Below, piece after piece: positions 43,748-51,680 of a stretch of 64,000 bases of DNA. The notes beneath the pieces are model-generated. The model was not told the origin of the DNA, ran no database searches, and was given only the letters and a program-made list of their open reading frames with translations. Within the stretch, counting starts at the first letter, position 1. The number at the start of each line of letters is the position of its first letter. Source of the DNA: Bradyrhizobium hipponense (GTDB lineage Bacteria; Pseudomonadota; Alphaproteobacteria; Rhizobiales; Xanthobacteraceae); assembly GCF_008123965.1 (NCBI RefSeq), contig NZ_VSTH01000028.1:1-64000 (forward strand). Direction: 5' to 3'. Made by a program: the position numbers and the translations under genes.

Positions 43748-43767
43748 ATACGAAGCACGCTTCGTAT
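43748..43767. promoter_or_regulatory. Palindromic operator upstream of the NCS1 gene
   Basis: ATACGAAGC and GCTTCGTAT form a perfect 9-bp inverted repeat with a 2-base spacer, 15 bases before the start codon and at the predicted transcription start. An almost identical copy lies at 44627-44646 beside the MarR gene, so MarR is the likely binder. Confidence 0.8.
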
Positions 43768-43773
43768 CGTCGC

Positions 43774-43789
43774 AGCATAAATCGTGCCA
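43774..43789 (-). promoter_or_regulatory. Sigma-54 (RpoN) promoter of the NCS1/formamidase operon
   Basis: On the minus strand the sequence is TGGCACG-N4-ATGCT. GG and GC are ten bases apart and only one position differs from the -24/-12 consensus. The operator palindrome begins seven bases after the -12 GC. Confidence 0.7.
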
Positions 43790-44035
43790 TTGCGCGCCGA
43801 CTTGCCGGAGCAGGGCTTGTGCGGCCGCTTGATGGTGCCGGTGCGACATCGGATTGCGCCTGAATTTTCAAGCGCCGGCCAACCTCACGTGCCGCTTCGC
43901 TGGACCATGGCGTGGGGCATTTGCGTCCCGGCTGCGGGCCCGCATGAAGTCCGCGGTGTTACGTCGGCGGGCAGCGGTACGATGATAAATTGGGCAGCCC
44001 AACTCAAAAGTGCGGCAGCCGCGTGATGTCGGCGG

Positions 44036-44530
44036 CTAATCGAATAGGGCAGTAGCGTTGTCGCGGCTGGGGTTGCCGGCGACGATGCGCTGCATCATTT
44101 CGACGAACAATGTTTGTTCCCGCACGCTCAAATCACCGAGCGTCGCGCGGTGCGCCTCTCGCGCCGGGCCCTCGATCTTGACCAGCAGGGCGGCGCCTGC
44201 CGGCGTCAACCGGCACAATCGCGCCCTGCGATCGTCCTTGTTGACGGCGCGCTCGACCAGGCCGCGCACGGCGAGCCGCTTCAGTGCGCCGGTCGTTGTC
44301 GTCCGATCCAGCGCGATATCGGCCGCCAAAGTGGTCTGATCGGCGGTTTTGCGCACCGCCAATGCGGAGAGCAGGCTGTATTGCAGTGGTGTGACCTCGA
44401 ACGCGCTGCATGCTTCCTGAAACAGCGCGACGTGAATCTGGTGCAGCCGCCGGATCAGATAGCCGGGACGTTGGGACAATGGCCAGGGGCGATGCTTGCC
44501 CCCGCTGCGACGTTTCTTTGCTTGCCGCAC
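44036..44530 (-). CDS. MarR family transcriptional regulator
   Basis: The protein of about 164 residues has the MarR winged helix: L-I-R-R-L-H-Q-I-H-V-A-L-F dimer helix, Y-S-L-L-S-A-L, T-L-A-A-D-I-A-L-D-R-T-T-T-T-G-A-L-K-R-L recognition helix, and the wing D-D-R-R-A-R-L-C-R-L-T-P-A-G. The GTG at 44530 has GGGAGG seven bases upstream. A TTGACA box on the minus strand (44620-44625) next to the palindrome at 44627-44646 suggests sigma-70 expression with self-repression. It lies between the two operons that carry the shared palindrome and probably represses both until a ring compound or its product binds. Confidence 0.9.
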   Translation of the reverse strand: MRQAKKRRSGGKHRPWPLSQRPGYLIRRLHQIHVALFQEACSAFEVTPLQYSLLSALAVRKTADQTTLAADIALDRTTTTGALKRLAVRGLVERAVNKDDRRARLCRLTPAGAALLVKIEGPAREAHRATLGDLSVREQTLFVEMMQRIVAGNPSRDNATALFD

Positions 44531-44601
44531 TGCACGCCCTCCCAGCCCTGTAACTCCGCCGCGCTTAGCTCGATTCGAGTGCGCTCGCCACCATCCGATG
44601 A

Positions 44602-44617
44602 TGGCACGAAGTTTGCT
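44602..44617 (+). promoter_or_regulatory. Sigma-54 (RpoN) promoter of the amidohydrolase/molybdenum-hydroxylase operon
   Basis: TGGCACG-N4-TTGCT is a perfect match to the sigma-54 consensus, 71 bases before the amidohydrolase ATG. The operator palindrome starts ten bases after the -12 GC. Confidence 0.8.
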
Positions 44618-44626
44618 CCTGTCAAA

Positions 44627-44646
44627 ATACGAAGCATGCTTCGCAT
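44627..44646. promoter_or_regulatory. Palindromic operator between MarR and amidohydrolase genes
   Basis: ATACGAAGC and GCTTCGCAT form an inverted repeat with a 2-base spacer and one mismatch. It has the same sequence as the site at 43748-43767 apart from the spacer and that one base. It covers the predicted transcription start of the plus operon and abuts the TTGACA box of the MarR gene. Confidence 0.8.
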
Positions 44647-44687
44647 TCGGGCGGAGCCACCCGCCTGCGGAAGTAGAGGAGAGCGTC

Positions 44688-45980
44688 ATGTCCGTCAGCG
44701 CCATGTCCGTCACTGCCAGCTTCGACCTTCTGCTGCGAGGCGGCCGCGTGATCTGTCCGGCGTCCGGCGTGGACGGCATCAGGGACGTCGCCATCCGTAA
44801 CGGCAAAATCGCGGCGGTCGCATCCGACATTCTGCCGACCAGCGCCAGGGAGGTGGTCGACGTCGGCGGCAAGCTCGTGCTACCCGGGCTGATCGACACC
44901 CACGCGCATGTCTATCAATATGTTTCCGGCCGCTTTGGCATGAACGCCGACATGGTCGGTGTGCAGTCGGGCGTGACGACGCTGGTCGATCAGGGTGGTC
45001 CATCCTGCATGACGCTGCCTGGCTTTCGTCATTTCATCGCGGAGCAGGCGACCTCGCGCGTCTATGCCTTTCTGTCCGCCTATCTCGTCGGCGGACTTGA
45101 GGGGCACTACTATCCGAAGCTCTACAGTCCCGACGGCGTCGACATAGATGCGACCGTCAAATCGGCGATGGCCAATCTCGATATCGTGCGCGGCATCAAG
45201 GCTCATGCCGAGATCGGCGGCTTCGCGCGCTGGGGCATTCGCGTCATCGAGATGGCGGCGGAGATCGGCAGGCGCGCCGATCTGCCGGTCTATGTGCATT
45301 TCGGCCAGCTCTGGGGTCTGCCCGAGAGCGGCGCCAATGGTGAAGACGCGGACACCATCCTGACCCGCGTGATTCCGCTGCTGCGCGAGGGCGACATCCT
45401 CGCGCATCCGTTCACGCGTCATCCCGGCGGCTTCGTCAATCGCGAGGGCGAGGTGCATCCGGTGATCCAGGCGGCACTCGATCGCGGCCTGAAGGTCGAC
45501 GTCGGTCACGGCAGCCATTTTTCGTATCGCCTCGCCAAGAAAGCGATTGCCGCCGGCATCGTTCCGACCACGCTGGGCGCCGACATTCACGGCTACAACA
45601 CCCATGTGCCCGCGCCGGCCGGGACTCCCGACGAGCACGAGGACGAGGAGAACCATCCCTTTGCCGGGCAGGCCAAGTTCAGCCTGGTCCAGGCAATGAG
45701 CTCGATGATGGCGCTCGGCCTGTCGCTCGAGCAAGTGGTGCCGATGGTCACCTCCAATCCGGCCAAAATGCTCGGCCGCAGCGAGGAGATCGGCGCGCTC
45801 AAGATCGGCCGGGATGCGGACATCTCCGTGCTCACGGAACGGAACGGCCGCTTCGTGCTGCGCGACAACGAGAAGAACGAAGTCATCGCCGAGCGTCTGC
45901 TTCAGCCGGCGTTCTGCCTGCGCGCCGGCACGCGGTTTGACGCGGTCGCGCCGATCTTGCCACAGGCTGTCGCGGCGTAG
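44688..45980 (+). CDS. Amidohydrolase/deacetylase family metallohydrolase
   Basis: The protein of about 430 residues has a cyclic-amidohydrolase metal site: D-T-H-A-H near residue 66, a likely carbamylated lysine in R-G-I-K-A-H, histidines in V-H-F-G-Q and G-H-G-S-H, and the catalytic Asp in L-G-A-D-I-H-G-Y. The arrangement resembles the dihydroorotase-like group that includes Atu3266/EF_0837, members of which cleave esters or amides. GAGGAGAG precedes the ATG at 44688. It is the first gene after the sigma-54 promoter and MarR operator and is followed by molybdenum hydroxylase subunits, suggesting that hydroxylated ring compounds are opened by it. Confidence 0.85.
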   Translation: MSVSAMSVTASFDLLLRGGRVICPASGVDGIRDVAIRNGKIAAVASDILPTSAREVVDVGGKLVLPGLIDTHAHVYQYVSGRFGMNADMVGVQSGVTTLVDQGGPSCMTLPGFRHFIAEQATSRVYAFLSAYLVGGLEGHYYPKLYSPDGVDIDATVKSAMANLDIVRGIKAHAEIGGFARWGIRVIEMAAEIGRRADLPVYVHFGQLWGLPESGANGEDADTILTRVIPLLREGDILAHPFTRHPGGFVNREGEVHPVIQAALDRGLKVDVGHGSHFSYRLAKKAIAAGIVPTTLGADIHGYNTHVPAPAGTPDEHEDEENHPFAGQAKFSLVQAMSSMMALGLSLEQVVPMVTSNPAKMLGRSEEIGALKIGRDADISVLTERNGRFVLRDNEKNEVIAERLLQPAFCLRAGTRFDAVAPILPQAVAA

Positions 45981-46004
45981 GCCCATTTGAAGGAGAGCGC
46001 CGGC

Positions 46005-48380
46005 GTGCGCAGCGAGCGAAAGTTTCCTTCTGGCGGGTCTGGGCAGGGCGTGGGCGCACGGCTGCCGCGCAAGGAGGACGACCGGCTGATGCGCGGCCGC
46101 GGCCAGTTCGTTGCCGACATTCGCGTCGTGGGTCTTCAAGACGTCGCCTTCGTGCGCAGTCCGCTGGCGCATGCGCGGATCCGCGGCATCGACGTGCCCG
46201 AGCGCTATCGCGGCAACGTCTTCACGGCGGCGGATATTTCCGGTGTCAGCCCGATCCGCGCTATATCGGCGCTTCCGGGCTTCAAGATCTCGGAGCAGCC
46301 GATGCTGGCCTCCGGCAAGGTGCGCCAGGTCGGCGAGCTCGTCGCGATGTGTGTCGCGCCGACTCGGGCCGAGGCCGAGGACATTGCGGCATCGGTGACG
46401 CTCGACCTCGAGGAACTGCCTGCGGTTTACGACATGCTGAAGGCGCGCGACCCGGGCTCGGCCCTGGTGCACGAGCATTGGGGCGACAACGTCTTTCTCG
46501 AAACCAATTACGAGGTCGATATCTCCGCCGCCCTGGACGCGCCGATCAAGGTGACGCGCGAGATCTCGACCGCACGGCAATGCATGTCGCCGCTTGAAGG
46601 CCGCGGCGTGGTCGCGAGCTTCGACGGGCGGCTCGATCAGCTCACGCTGCATTCCGCAGCCCAGATGCCGCACATCACGCGCAGCGGCCTTGCTGAATGC
46701 CTTGGCATGGAGGAGGGCCGGATCCGCGTCATCTCGCCCGATGTCGGCGGCGGATTTGGACACAAGGGAATTCTGCTGCCTGAAGAGGTCTGCCTGTCCT
46801 GGCTGACGATGCGCTGCGGCCATCCCGTGCGCTGGATCGAGGATCGCCGCGAGCATCTCGTTGCCAGCTCCAACTGCAGGGAGCACCACTACAGGATCAC
46901 GGTCTATGCCGATCGCGACGGCACATTGCGCGGCATCGATTGCGAGGCGACGGTGGATTCCGGCGCCTATTCGTCTTATCCGTTCTCGGCTTGCCTCGAA
47001 GCCGCGCAGGTGGCGAGCATCCTGCCCGGCCCCTATCGGATGCCGGCCTATCGTTGCCGCACCTTCTCGGTCGCCACCAACAAGTGTCCGATCCTGCCTT
47101 ATCGCGGCGTGGCGCGCACCGGCGTGTGCTTCGCGCTGGAATTGATGCTCGACCTCGTGGCGGCGGAGACTGGTCTTGAACCCGGCGAAGTGCGGCTGCG
47201 CAATCTGGTGCGGCCGGAGCAGATGCCGTTCGACAACATCACTAGGAAGCACTTCGACAGCGGCGATTATCCGCAAGCCATGCGGCGCGCGCTCGCCGCG
47301 GTCGACGTGGCTGCCGTTCGCGCCAAGCAAAGCCAGGGTGAGGCTGACGGCCGCCGGATCGGCGTCGGCGTCTCCATCTATTGCGAGCAGGCAGCGCATG
47401 GCACGTCGGTGTATGCCGGCTGGGGCATTCCGATGGTCCCGGGCCATGAGCAGGCATCGGCGCGCCTGACGCCGGACGGCGGCCTCGAGCTGCGCGTCGG
47501 CGTGCATTCGCACGGACAGGGCATGGAGACGACGCTCGCGCAGGTCGCGCATGAGATGCTGGGAATAGACGTCGCAAAGGTGCGCATCATCCTCGGCGAT
47601 ACTGCGATGACGCCGTATTCGACCGGCACCTGGGGCTCGCGTTCGATGGTCATGGCGGGCGGTGCGGTGGCGGCCGCCTGCCGCGAGCTCGGCGAACGTG
47701 CGAGGCGCATCGGCGCCAAACTGTTGCAGCACGACCCGGCCTCGGTGGTGTTGCAGAATGGCGAGGTGCGCGGCGTCAACGGCAGCGTCAGCCTCCAGGC
47801 GATCGCCCATACCTGGTATCGCCGCCCGCAGGATCTGCCAGCCGACGTCGATCCCGGCGGACTGGAAGTGACCCAGGGCTACAAGCCCGTGCGCGACAGC
47901 GGCACGTTCAGCTATGCCGCGCATGCCGCCGTCGTTGCTGTCGATCCTGATGTCGGCGAGATCGAGATCCTCGACTACGTGATCGTCGAGGACGGCGGCG
48001 TGCTGGTCAACCCGATGGTCGTCGACGGCCAGATCTATGGCGGCCTCGCCCAGGGGATCGGCACGGCGCTGTACGAAGAGATGCCGTTCGATACCTCCGG
48101 CCAGCCGCTGGCGACGACGCTTGCCGACTATCTGCTTCCCGGCGCGACCGAAGTTCCGACGGCGCGTCTCGACCACATGGAGACCCCGTCGCCCTACACG
48201 CAGTTCGGCGTCAAAGGTATCGGCGAGGGCGGTGCGATTGCGCCGCCTGCCGCGATCGCCAACGCCGTCAACGATGCGCTGCGGCCGCTCGGCGTCGAGA
48301 TGATGCAGTCTCCGATTACGCCACGCCGCGTGGTCGAGGCGGTACTGGCCGCGCGCGCCGCAGAAAGGAATGCGGCATGA
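46005..48380 (+). CDS. Molybdenum hydroxylase large subunit (xanthine dehydrogenase/CoxL family)
   Basis: The protein of about 791 residues binds the molybdopterin cofactor. It has G-x-G-Q-F-V-A-D-I near the start, G-G-G-F-G-H-K in the cofactor region, P-Y-R-G-V-A-R-T at about 365-372, and the catalytic Glu741 in G-I-G-E-G-G-A. The C-S-F-R loop of true CO dehydrogenase is absent, so it is not a CO oxidiser. The family hydroxylates carbon next to a ring nitrogen or oxidises aldehydes, with water as oxygen source. GTG 46005 has AGGAGAG seven bases upstream. It is co-transcribed with the FAD and iron-sulfur subunits. Confidence 0.92.
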   Translation: MRSERKFPSGGSGQGVGARLPRKEDDRLMRGRGQFVADIRVVGLQDVAFVRSPLAHARIRGIDVPERYRGNVFTAADISGVSPIRAISALPGFKISEQPMLASGKVRQVGELVAMCVAPTRAEAEDIAASVTLDLEELPAVYDMLKARDPGSALVHEHWGDNVFLETNYEVDISAALDAPIKVTREISTARQCMSPLEGRGVVASFDGRLDQLTLHSAAQMPHITRSGLAECLGMEEGRIRVISPDVGGGFGHKGILLPEEVCLSWLTMRCGHPVRWIEDRREHLVASSNCREHHYRITVYADRDGTLRGIDCEATVDSGAYSSYPFSACLEAAQVASILPGPYRMPAYRCRTFSVATNKCPILPYRGVARTGVCFALELMLDLVAAETGLEPGEVRLRNLVRPEQMPFDNITRKHFDSGDYPQAMRRALAAVDVAAVRAKQSQGEADGRRIGVGVSIYCEQAAHGTSVYAGWGIPMVPGHEQASARLTPDGGLELRVGVHSHGQGMETTLAQVAHEMLGIDVAKVRIILGDTAMTPYSTGTWGSRSMVMAGGAVAAACRELGERARRIGAKLLQHDPASVVLQNGEVRGVNGSVSLQAIAHTWYRRPQDLPADVDPGGLEVTQGYKPVRDSGTFSYAAHAAVVAVDPDVGEIEILDYVIVEDGGVLVNPMVVDGQIYGGLAQGIGTALYEEMPFDTSGQPLATTLADYLLPGATEVPTARLDHMETPSPYTQFGVKGIGEGGAIAPPAAIANAVNDALRPLGVEMMQSPITPRRVVEAVLAARAAERNAA

Positions 48381-49210
48381 AACCCGCGCCATTCTTCTAT
48401 GAGCGTCCACGCGATCTCAACGCGGCGCTGGCGATGCTTGCGGCGAACGGATCGGCGAAGATCATCGCGGGTGGCCAATCGCTCGGGCCGATGCTGAACT
48501 TACGGCTAGTGCAACCGGAGCTGGTCGTCGACATCTCCGGCCTTGCCGACCTCAAGCGGGCAGAGATTTGCGGCGACGAGCTCGTGCTCGGCGCGCTGGT
48601 CACGCATGCCGATATCGAGGACGGGCGTACGCCGGATGTGACGTGTGGCGCCATGCGCGGCGTTGCCGCCAACATCGCCTATCGTGCGGTGCGCAACCGC
48701 GGCACGATCGGCGGGTCGCTCAGCCATGCCGATCCCGCCGCGGACTGGGTCTCGGCGCTCGCAGCTCTGGGGGCGCGGTTGACGCTGCGCAGCCTTGCCG
48801 GCGCACGCACGCTGGCCATCGAGGCGTTCGTGGTCGGCGCCCTCGAATCGGCGCTGCAGGCCGGCGAGATCGTCGAGGCCATTCATGTGCCGGCGCGAGC
48901 CGGCTCGGCGCATTGGGGCTATGCCAAGAGTTGCCGCAAGACCGGCGAGTTTGCGCACGCCATCGGCGCGGTCCTGGTCGATCCGGCCGCCGCCACCGCC
49001 CGCATCGTGATCGGTGCGATCGACACGCCGCCGATCGTCGTGACCGATGCGGGGGAGCTGTTCGGCGGGCGCGTCGCAGCCGATTACAAGCAGCGCTTTG
49101 ACGCCCGCGTCGCGGATATCCTGCTTGTGAAGGCCGGCATCGGCGACGCCGTACAGCGGCATATTCATGTGAGCGTGTTGAAACGTGCCGTTCACGAGGC
49201 TGCGGCATGA
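48377..49210 (+). CDS. Molybdenum hydroxylase FAD-binding subunit (CoxM-like)
   Basis: The protein of about 277 residues has A-G-G-Q-S-L-G-P-M-L-N-L-R near residue 33 and N-R-G-T-I-G-G-S-L-S-H-A-D-P-A at about 113-127, the two FAD contacts of this family, followed by the CO_deh_flav_C domain. It passes electrons from the iron-sulfur subunit to an acceptor. The start overlaps the large-subunit stop (ATGA) and the stop overlaps the next ATG (ATGA), consistent with a single enzyme complex. Confidence 0.92.
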   Translation: MKPAPFFYERPRDLNAALAMLAANGSAKIIAGGQSLGPMLNLRLVQPELVVDISGLADLKRAEICGDELVLGALVTHADIEDGRTPDVTCGAMRGVAANIAYRAVRNRGTIGGSLSHADPAADWVSALAALGARLTLRSLAGARTLAIEAFVVGALESALQAGEIVEAIHVPARAGSAHWGYAKSCRKTGEFAHAIGAVLVDPAAATARIVIGAIDTPPIVVTDAGELFGGRVAADYKQRFDARVADILLVKAGIGDAVQRHIHVSVLKRAVHEAAA

Positions 49211-50400
49211 ACAGCATCGCCCTCAACGTCAACCGGCGTGCGGTGGAGGTGCTGGCTGAGCCGCGCACCAGTCTTGCCGATTTCGTCCGCGACAAGCTCG
49301 ACTTGACCGGCACCCATCTCGGCTGCGAGCACGGCGTTTGCGGCGCCTGTACCGTGCTGCTCGACGGCGTGCCGGCGCGCTCCTGCATCACTTATGCCGT
49401 CGCCTGCGAGGGCGCCGACATCACCACGATCGAAGGCCTCGACGAGGACGAGGTCACGGTCGAGCTTCGTGCCGCCTTCACCCGGGAGCACGCCTTGCAA
49501 TGTGGCTATTGCACCCCGGGGATGCTGGTCTCCGCACGCGATCTGGTGCTGCGTCTGCCGGATGCTGACGAGCGGCGGATCCGCGTCGGCCTGAGCGGCA
49601 ATCTCTGCCGCTGCACCGGCTATGTCGGGATCGTGCGGGCGGTGCAATCGGTGATCGAGACGCGGCGCGCGCGCAACATCGCGCCGCAACCGGGTGGCGG
49701 CCGGACCATCCTTGGTCCCGCCGGCTCGGGGTGGGCTGCGCCTGGCGGCAACGAACAGCCGCTGCGGCCTGTGCGGCAGGAGTTCGCGGCGGCGTCGGAC
49801 GGTATCGCCCCGGCTGTCATTCCGGACTTCACTCCTGCAACCGTTCTGGAGCAGCGCTTCACGCTGCCTTACGCGCCGGCAAAAGTGTTTGCGATGTTCG
49901 ATGACATCGCGGGCATCGCCGCCTGCCTGCCCGGCGTGTCGCTGACGGCGCCGCCGAGCCGGGAGCGCGTCGAAGGTGCGATCCGCGTCAGGCTCGGGCC
50001 GATCGCGGCGGTCTTCGAGGGGGCCGCGCGTGTCGAACGCGATCCCGCGAAGCTGTCCGGCCGTATCGTTGGCATCGGCACCGACCGGCGTAGCCGTTCG
50101 GCGACGCAGGGAGAGATCCGTTATCGCCTGCTGCCGATCGATGACGGCACGGCGACCGCGGTCGAACTGTCGATCGGCTACGCGCTCACGGGAATGCTCG
50201 CGCAGGTCGGCCGTCCCGGCCTGGTGCGCGATCTCGCCAGACGGCTGGTTGCGGATTTTGCGGACAATCTCGACCGGCACATGTCGGGTGCGTCGCCGGG
50301 GCAGTTGGCCCCGGCGGAGCTCAGCGGCTGGTCGATTGTCTCCGACATTTTGCGCGCCCGGGTCGCGCGCTTCTTTGGCCGCAGGGGCGAGCCGGGATGA
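49207..50400 (+). CDS. Fused [2Fe-2S] subunit (CoxS) and CoxG-like SRPBCC protein
   Basis: The protein of about 397 residues joins two parts. Residues 1-160 are the molybdenum-hydroxylase iron-sulfur subunit: a plant-type cluster (Cys40, 45, 48, 60) and a second cluster (C-G-Y-C at 99-102 and C-R-C at 134-136). After a linker of about 50 residues, positions about 218-360 form a CoxG-type SRPBCC domain (V-F-A-M-F-D-D-I-A-G-I-A-A-C-L-P-G-V). CoxG is usually a separate membrane-recruitment or maturation protein, so the fusion may anchor the enzyme at the membrane. The short C-terminal tail is basic. Confidence 0.9.
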   Translation: MNSIALNVNRRAVEVLAEPRTSLADFVRDKLDLTGTHLGCEHGVCGACTVLLDGVPARSCITYAVACEGADITTIEGLDEDEVTVELRAAFTREHALQCGYCTPGMLVSARDLVLRLPDADERRIRVGLSGNLCRCTGYVGIVRAVQSVIETRRARNIAPQPGGGRTILGPAGSGWAAPGGNEQPLRPVRQEFAAASDGIAPAVIPDFTPATVLEQRFTLPYAPAKVFAMFDDIAGIAACLPGVSLTAPPSRERVEGAIRVRLGPIAAVFEGAARVERDPAKLSGRIVGIGTDRRSRSATQGEIRYRLLPIDDGTATAVELSIGYALTGMLAQVGRPGLVRDLARRLVADFADNLDRHMSGASPGQLAPAELSGWSIVSDILRARVARFFGRRGEPG

Positions 50401-50405
50401 CGGAT

Positions 50406-50423
50406 CGGTGTGTTCACACACCG
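50406..50423. promoter_or_regulatory. Perfect 18-bp palindrome before the Liv-type binding-protein gene
   Basis: CGGTGTGT and ACACACCG are inverted around two bases. It lies six bases after the CoxS-CoxG stop and 59 bases before the binding-protein ATG. No T run follows, so it is more likely an operator or RNA-processing hairpin than a terminator. Confidence 0.5.
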
Positions 50424-50481
50424 CAGAGTGACGAAGCTTGGACTGCCCAGAGATCAACAGCGTGGGATTTGGAGAGACAGA

Positions 50482-51636
50482 ATGACACGAGCACTCGGAC
50501 TTGTTCCGGCAGTCGCGCTGGCGGCAGCCCTGTTCGCCGGCGCGGCCGCGGCGCAGACCATCAAGATCGGCGTCAACGAACCGCTCACCGGCGCGTTCGC
50601 GGCGTCCGGCACCTACGTCGTCAATGGTGCCAAGATCGCTGCCGACGAGATCAACGCCAAGGGCGGTATTCTCGGCAAGAAGATCGAGCTCGTGATTGAG
50701 GACAACAAGAGCAATCCGACCGAAGCGGCCGCCGTTGCCGAAAAGCTCATCACCAGCGACAAGGTGCCGGTCCTGATGGGCGCCTGGGGGTCGAGTCTGA
50801 CGCTCGCCGTGATGCCGAAGCTGATCGAATACGAAACGCCGATGGTGGTCGAGACCTCGTCCTCGGGCAAGATCACCACGACAGGCAATCCCTTCATCTT
50901 CCGCATCTCGCCGCCCTCGGCGGTCGAGGCCGCGGCGTTCAAGGGAATCGTCGACAAGCTCGCATTGAAGAAGGTCGATTTCCTCGTCATCAACAACGAC
51001 TGGGGCCGAGGCACCGCCGAGGACTTCAGCAAGATGATGAAGGACAAGGGCATCAGCATCGGCCTGGTCGAGACCATGGACCAGGGCGCGCAGGACATGA
51101 GCGCGCAGCTCTCCAAGATCAAGAGCTCGGATTCGGAGACCGTCATCGTCACCACCGCGGTCGATCAGTTGACGCTGATCTTCAAGCAGGCGGCCGCGCT
51201 GGGGCTGAAGAAGCGCATCATCACCACCGGCGGCTCGCAGAACCCGGACCAGATCATCGCGCAGGCGGGAGCCGCGGCCAACGGCACCATGCATCTGACG
51301 ACCTTCCTGCCGTGGTTCCCGGACAAGACGCCGAACCCGGAAGCCACTAGCTACTTCATTGCCGAATGGAAGAAGCGCGGCTTCGAGTTCGCCGGCTGCA
51401 CCGAGAGCTTCCGCGGCTATGACGGTATCCGCACCGTGGCAGCCGCGATCGAGAAGGCGGGCAAGGCCGAACCCGCGGCGATCAAGGCTGCGTTCTGGGA
51501 CATCAAGCTGAAGGGGCTCAACGGCGACATCGTGTTCCGCAAATCCGGTCCCGAAGGCAAGGAAAGCGGGCAGAGCCAGCCGAACGTCTATCTGATCGAG
51601 ATCAACGAGGGCAAGGTCGAGATGAAGACGCTCTAG
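50482..51636 (+). CDS. Branched-chain-amino-acid-type ABC substrate-binding protein
   Basis: The protein of about 384 residues has a signal peptide (A-L-G-L-V...A-A-A-Q-T). The mature protein follows the LivJ/amide-binding family: I-K-I-G-V-N-E-P-L-T-G, N-G-A-K-I-A-A-D-E-I-N-A-K-G-G-I-L-G-K-K-I-E-L, and the hinge segments with E-T-S-S-S-G-K. Related proteins bind branched-chain amino acids, amides, urea or aromatic acids. GGAGAG precedes the ATG at 50482. Placed after the molybdenum hydroxylase, it probably binds the substrate or product of that enzyme. Confidence 0.9.
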   Translation: MTRALGLVPAVALAAALFAGAAAAQTIKIGVNEPLTGAFAASGTYVVNGAKIAADEINAKGGILGKKIELVIEDNKSNPTEAAAVAEKLITSDKVPVLMGAWGSSLTLAVMPKLIEYETPMVVETSSSGKITTTGNPFIFRISPPSAVEAAAFKGIVDKLALKKVDFLVINNDWGRGTAEDFSKMMKDKGISIGLVETMDQGAQDMSAQLSKIKSSDSETVIVTTAVDQLTLIFKQAAALGLKKRIITTGGSQNPDQIIAQAGAAANGTMHLTTFLPWFPDKTPNPEATSYFIAEWKKRGFEFAGCTESFRGYDGIRTVAAAIEKAGKAEPAAIKAAFWDIKLKGLNGDIVFRKSGPEGKESGQSQPNVYLIEINEGKVEMKTL

Positions 51637-51680
51637 TGTCGGCCAGTCACAGGCGAGGGCGGCACATCGCCACTCTCGCC

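Larger units (their letters stand above)
43734..44035. other. Regulatory region between NCS1 and MarR genes
   Basis: The 302 bases hold the operator and sigma-54 elements close to the NCS1 gene, listed separately. The remaining part, about 43790-44035, has no recognisable gene or terminator. Confidence 0.5.

Noticed and set aside
46005..48380. True aerobic carbon monoxide dehydrogenase large subunit
   Set aside because: The active-site loop reads P-Y-R-G-V-A-R-T instead of the A-Y-x-C-S-F-R of CO dehydrogenase, so only the broader molybdenum-hydroxylase family is supported.
44880..48410. Very long antisense ORF (1176 codons) on the minus strand
   Set aside because: It is antisense to the amidohydrolase and molybdenum-hydroxylase genes, rich in Arg/His/Asp as expected from reversed high-GC codons, and has no domain pattern.
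49192..51294. Long minus-strand ORF (700 codons)
   Set aside because: It is the shadow of the CoxS-CoxG and binding-protein genes, whose motifs are clear on the plus strand.
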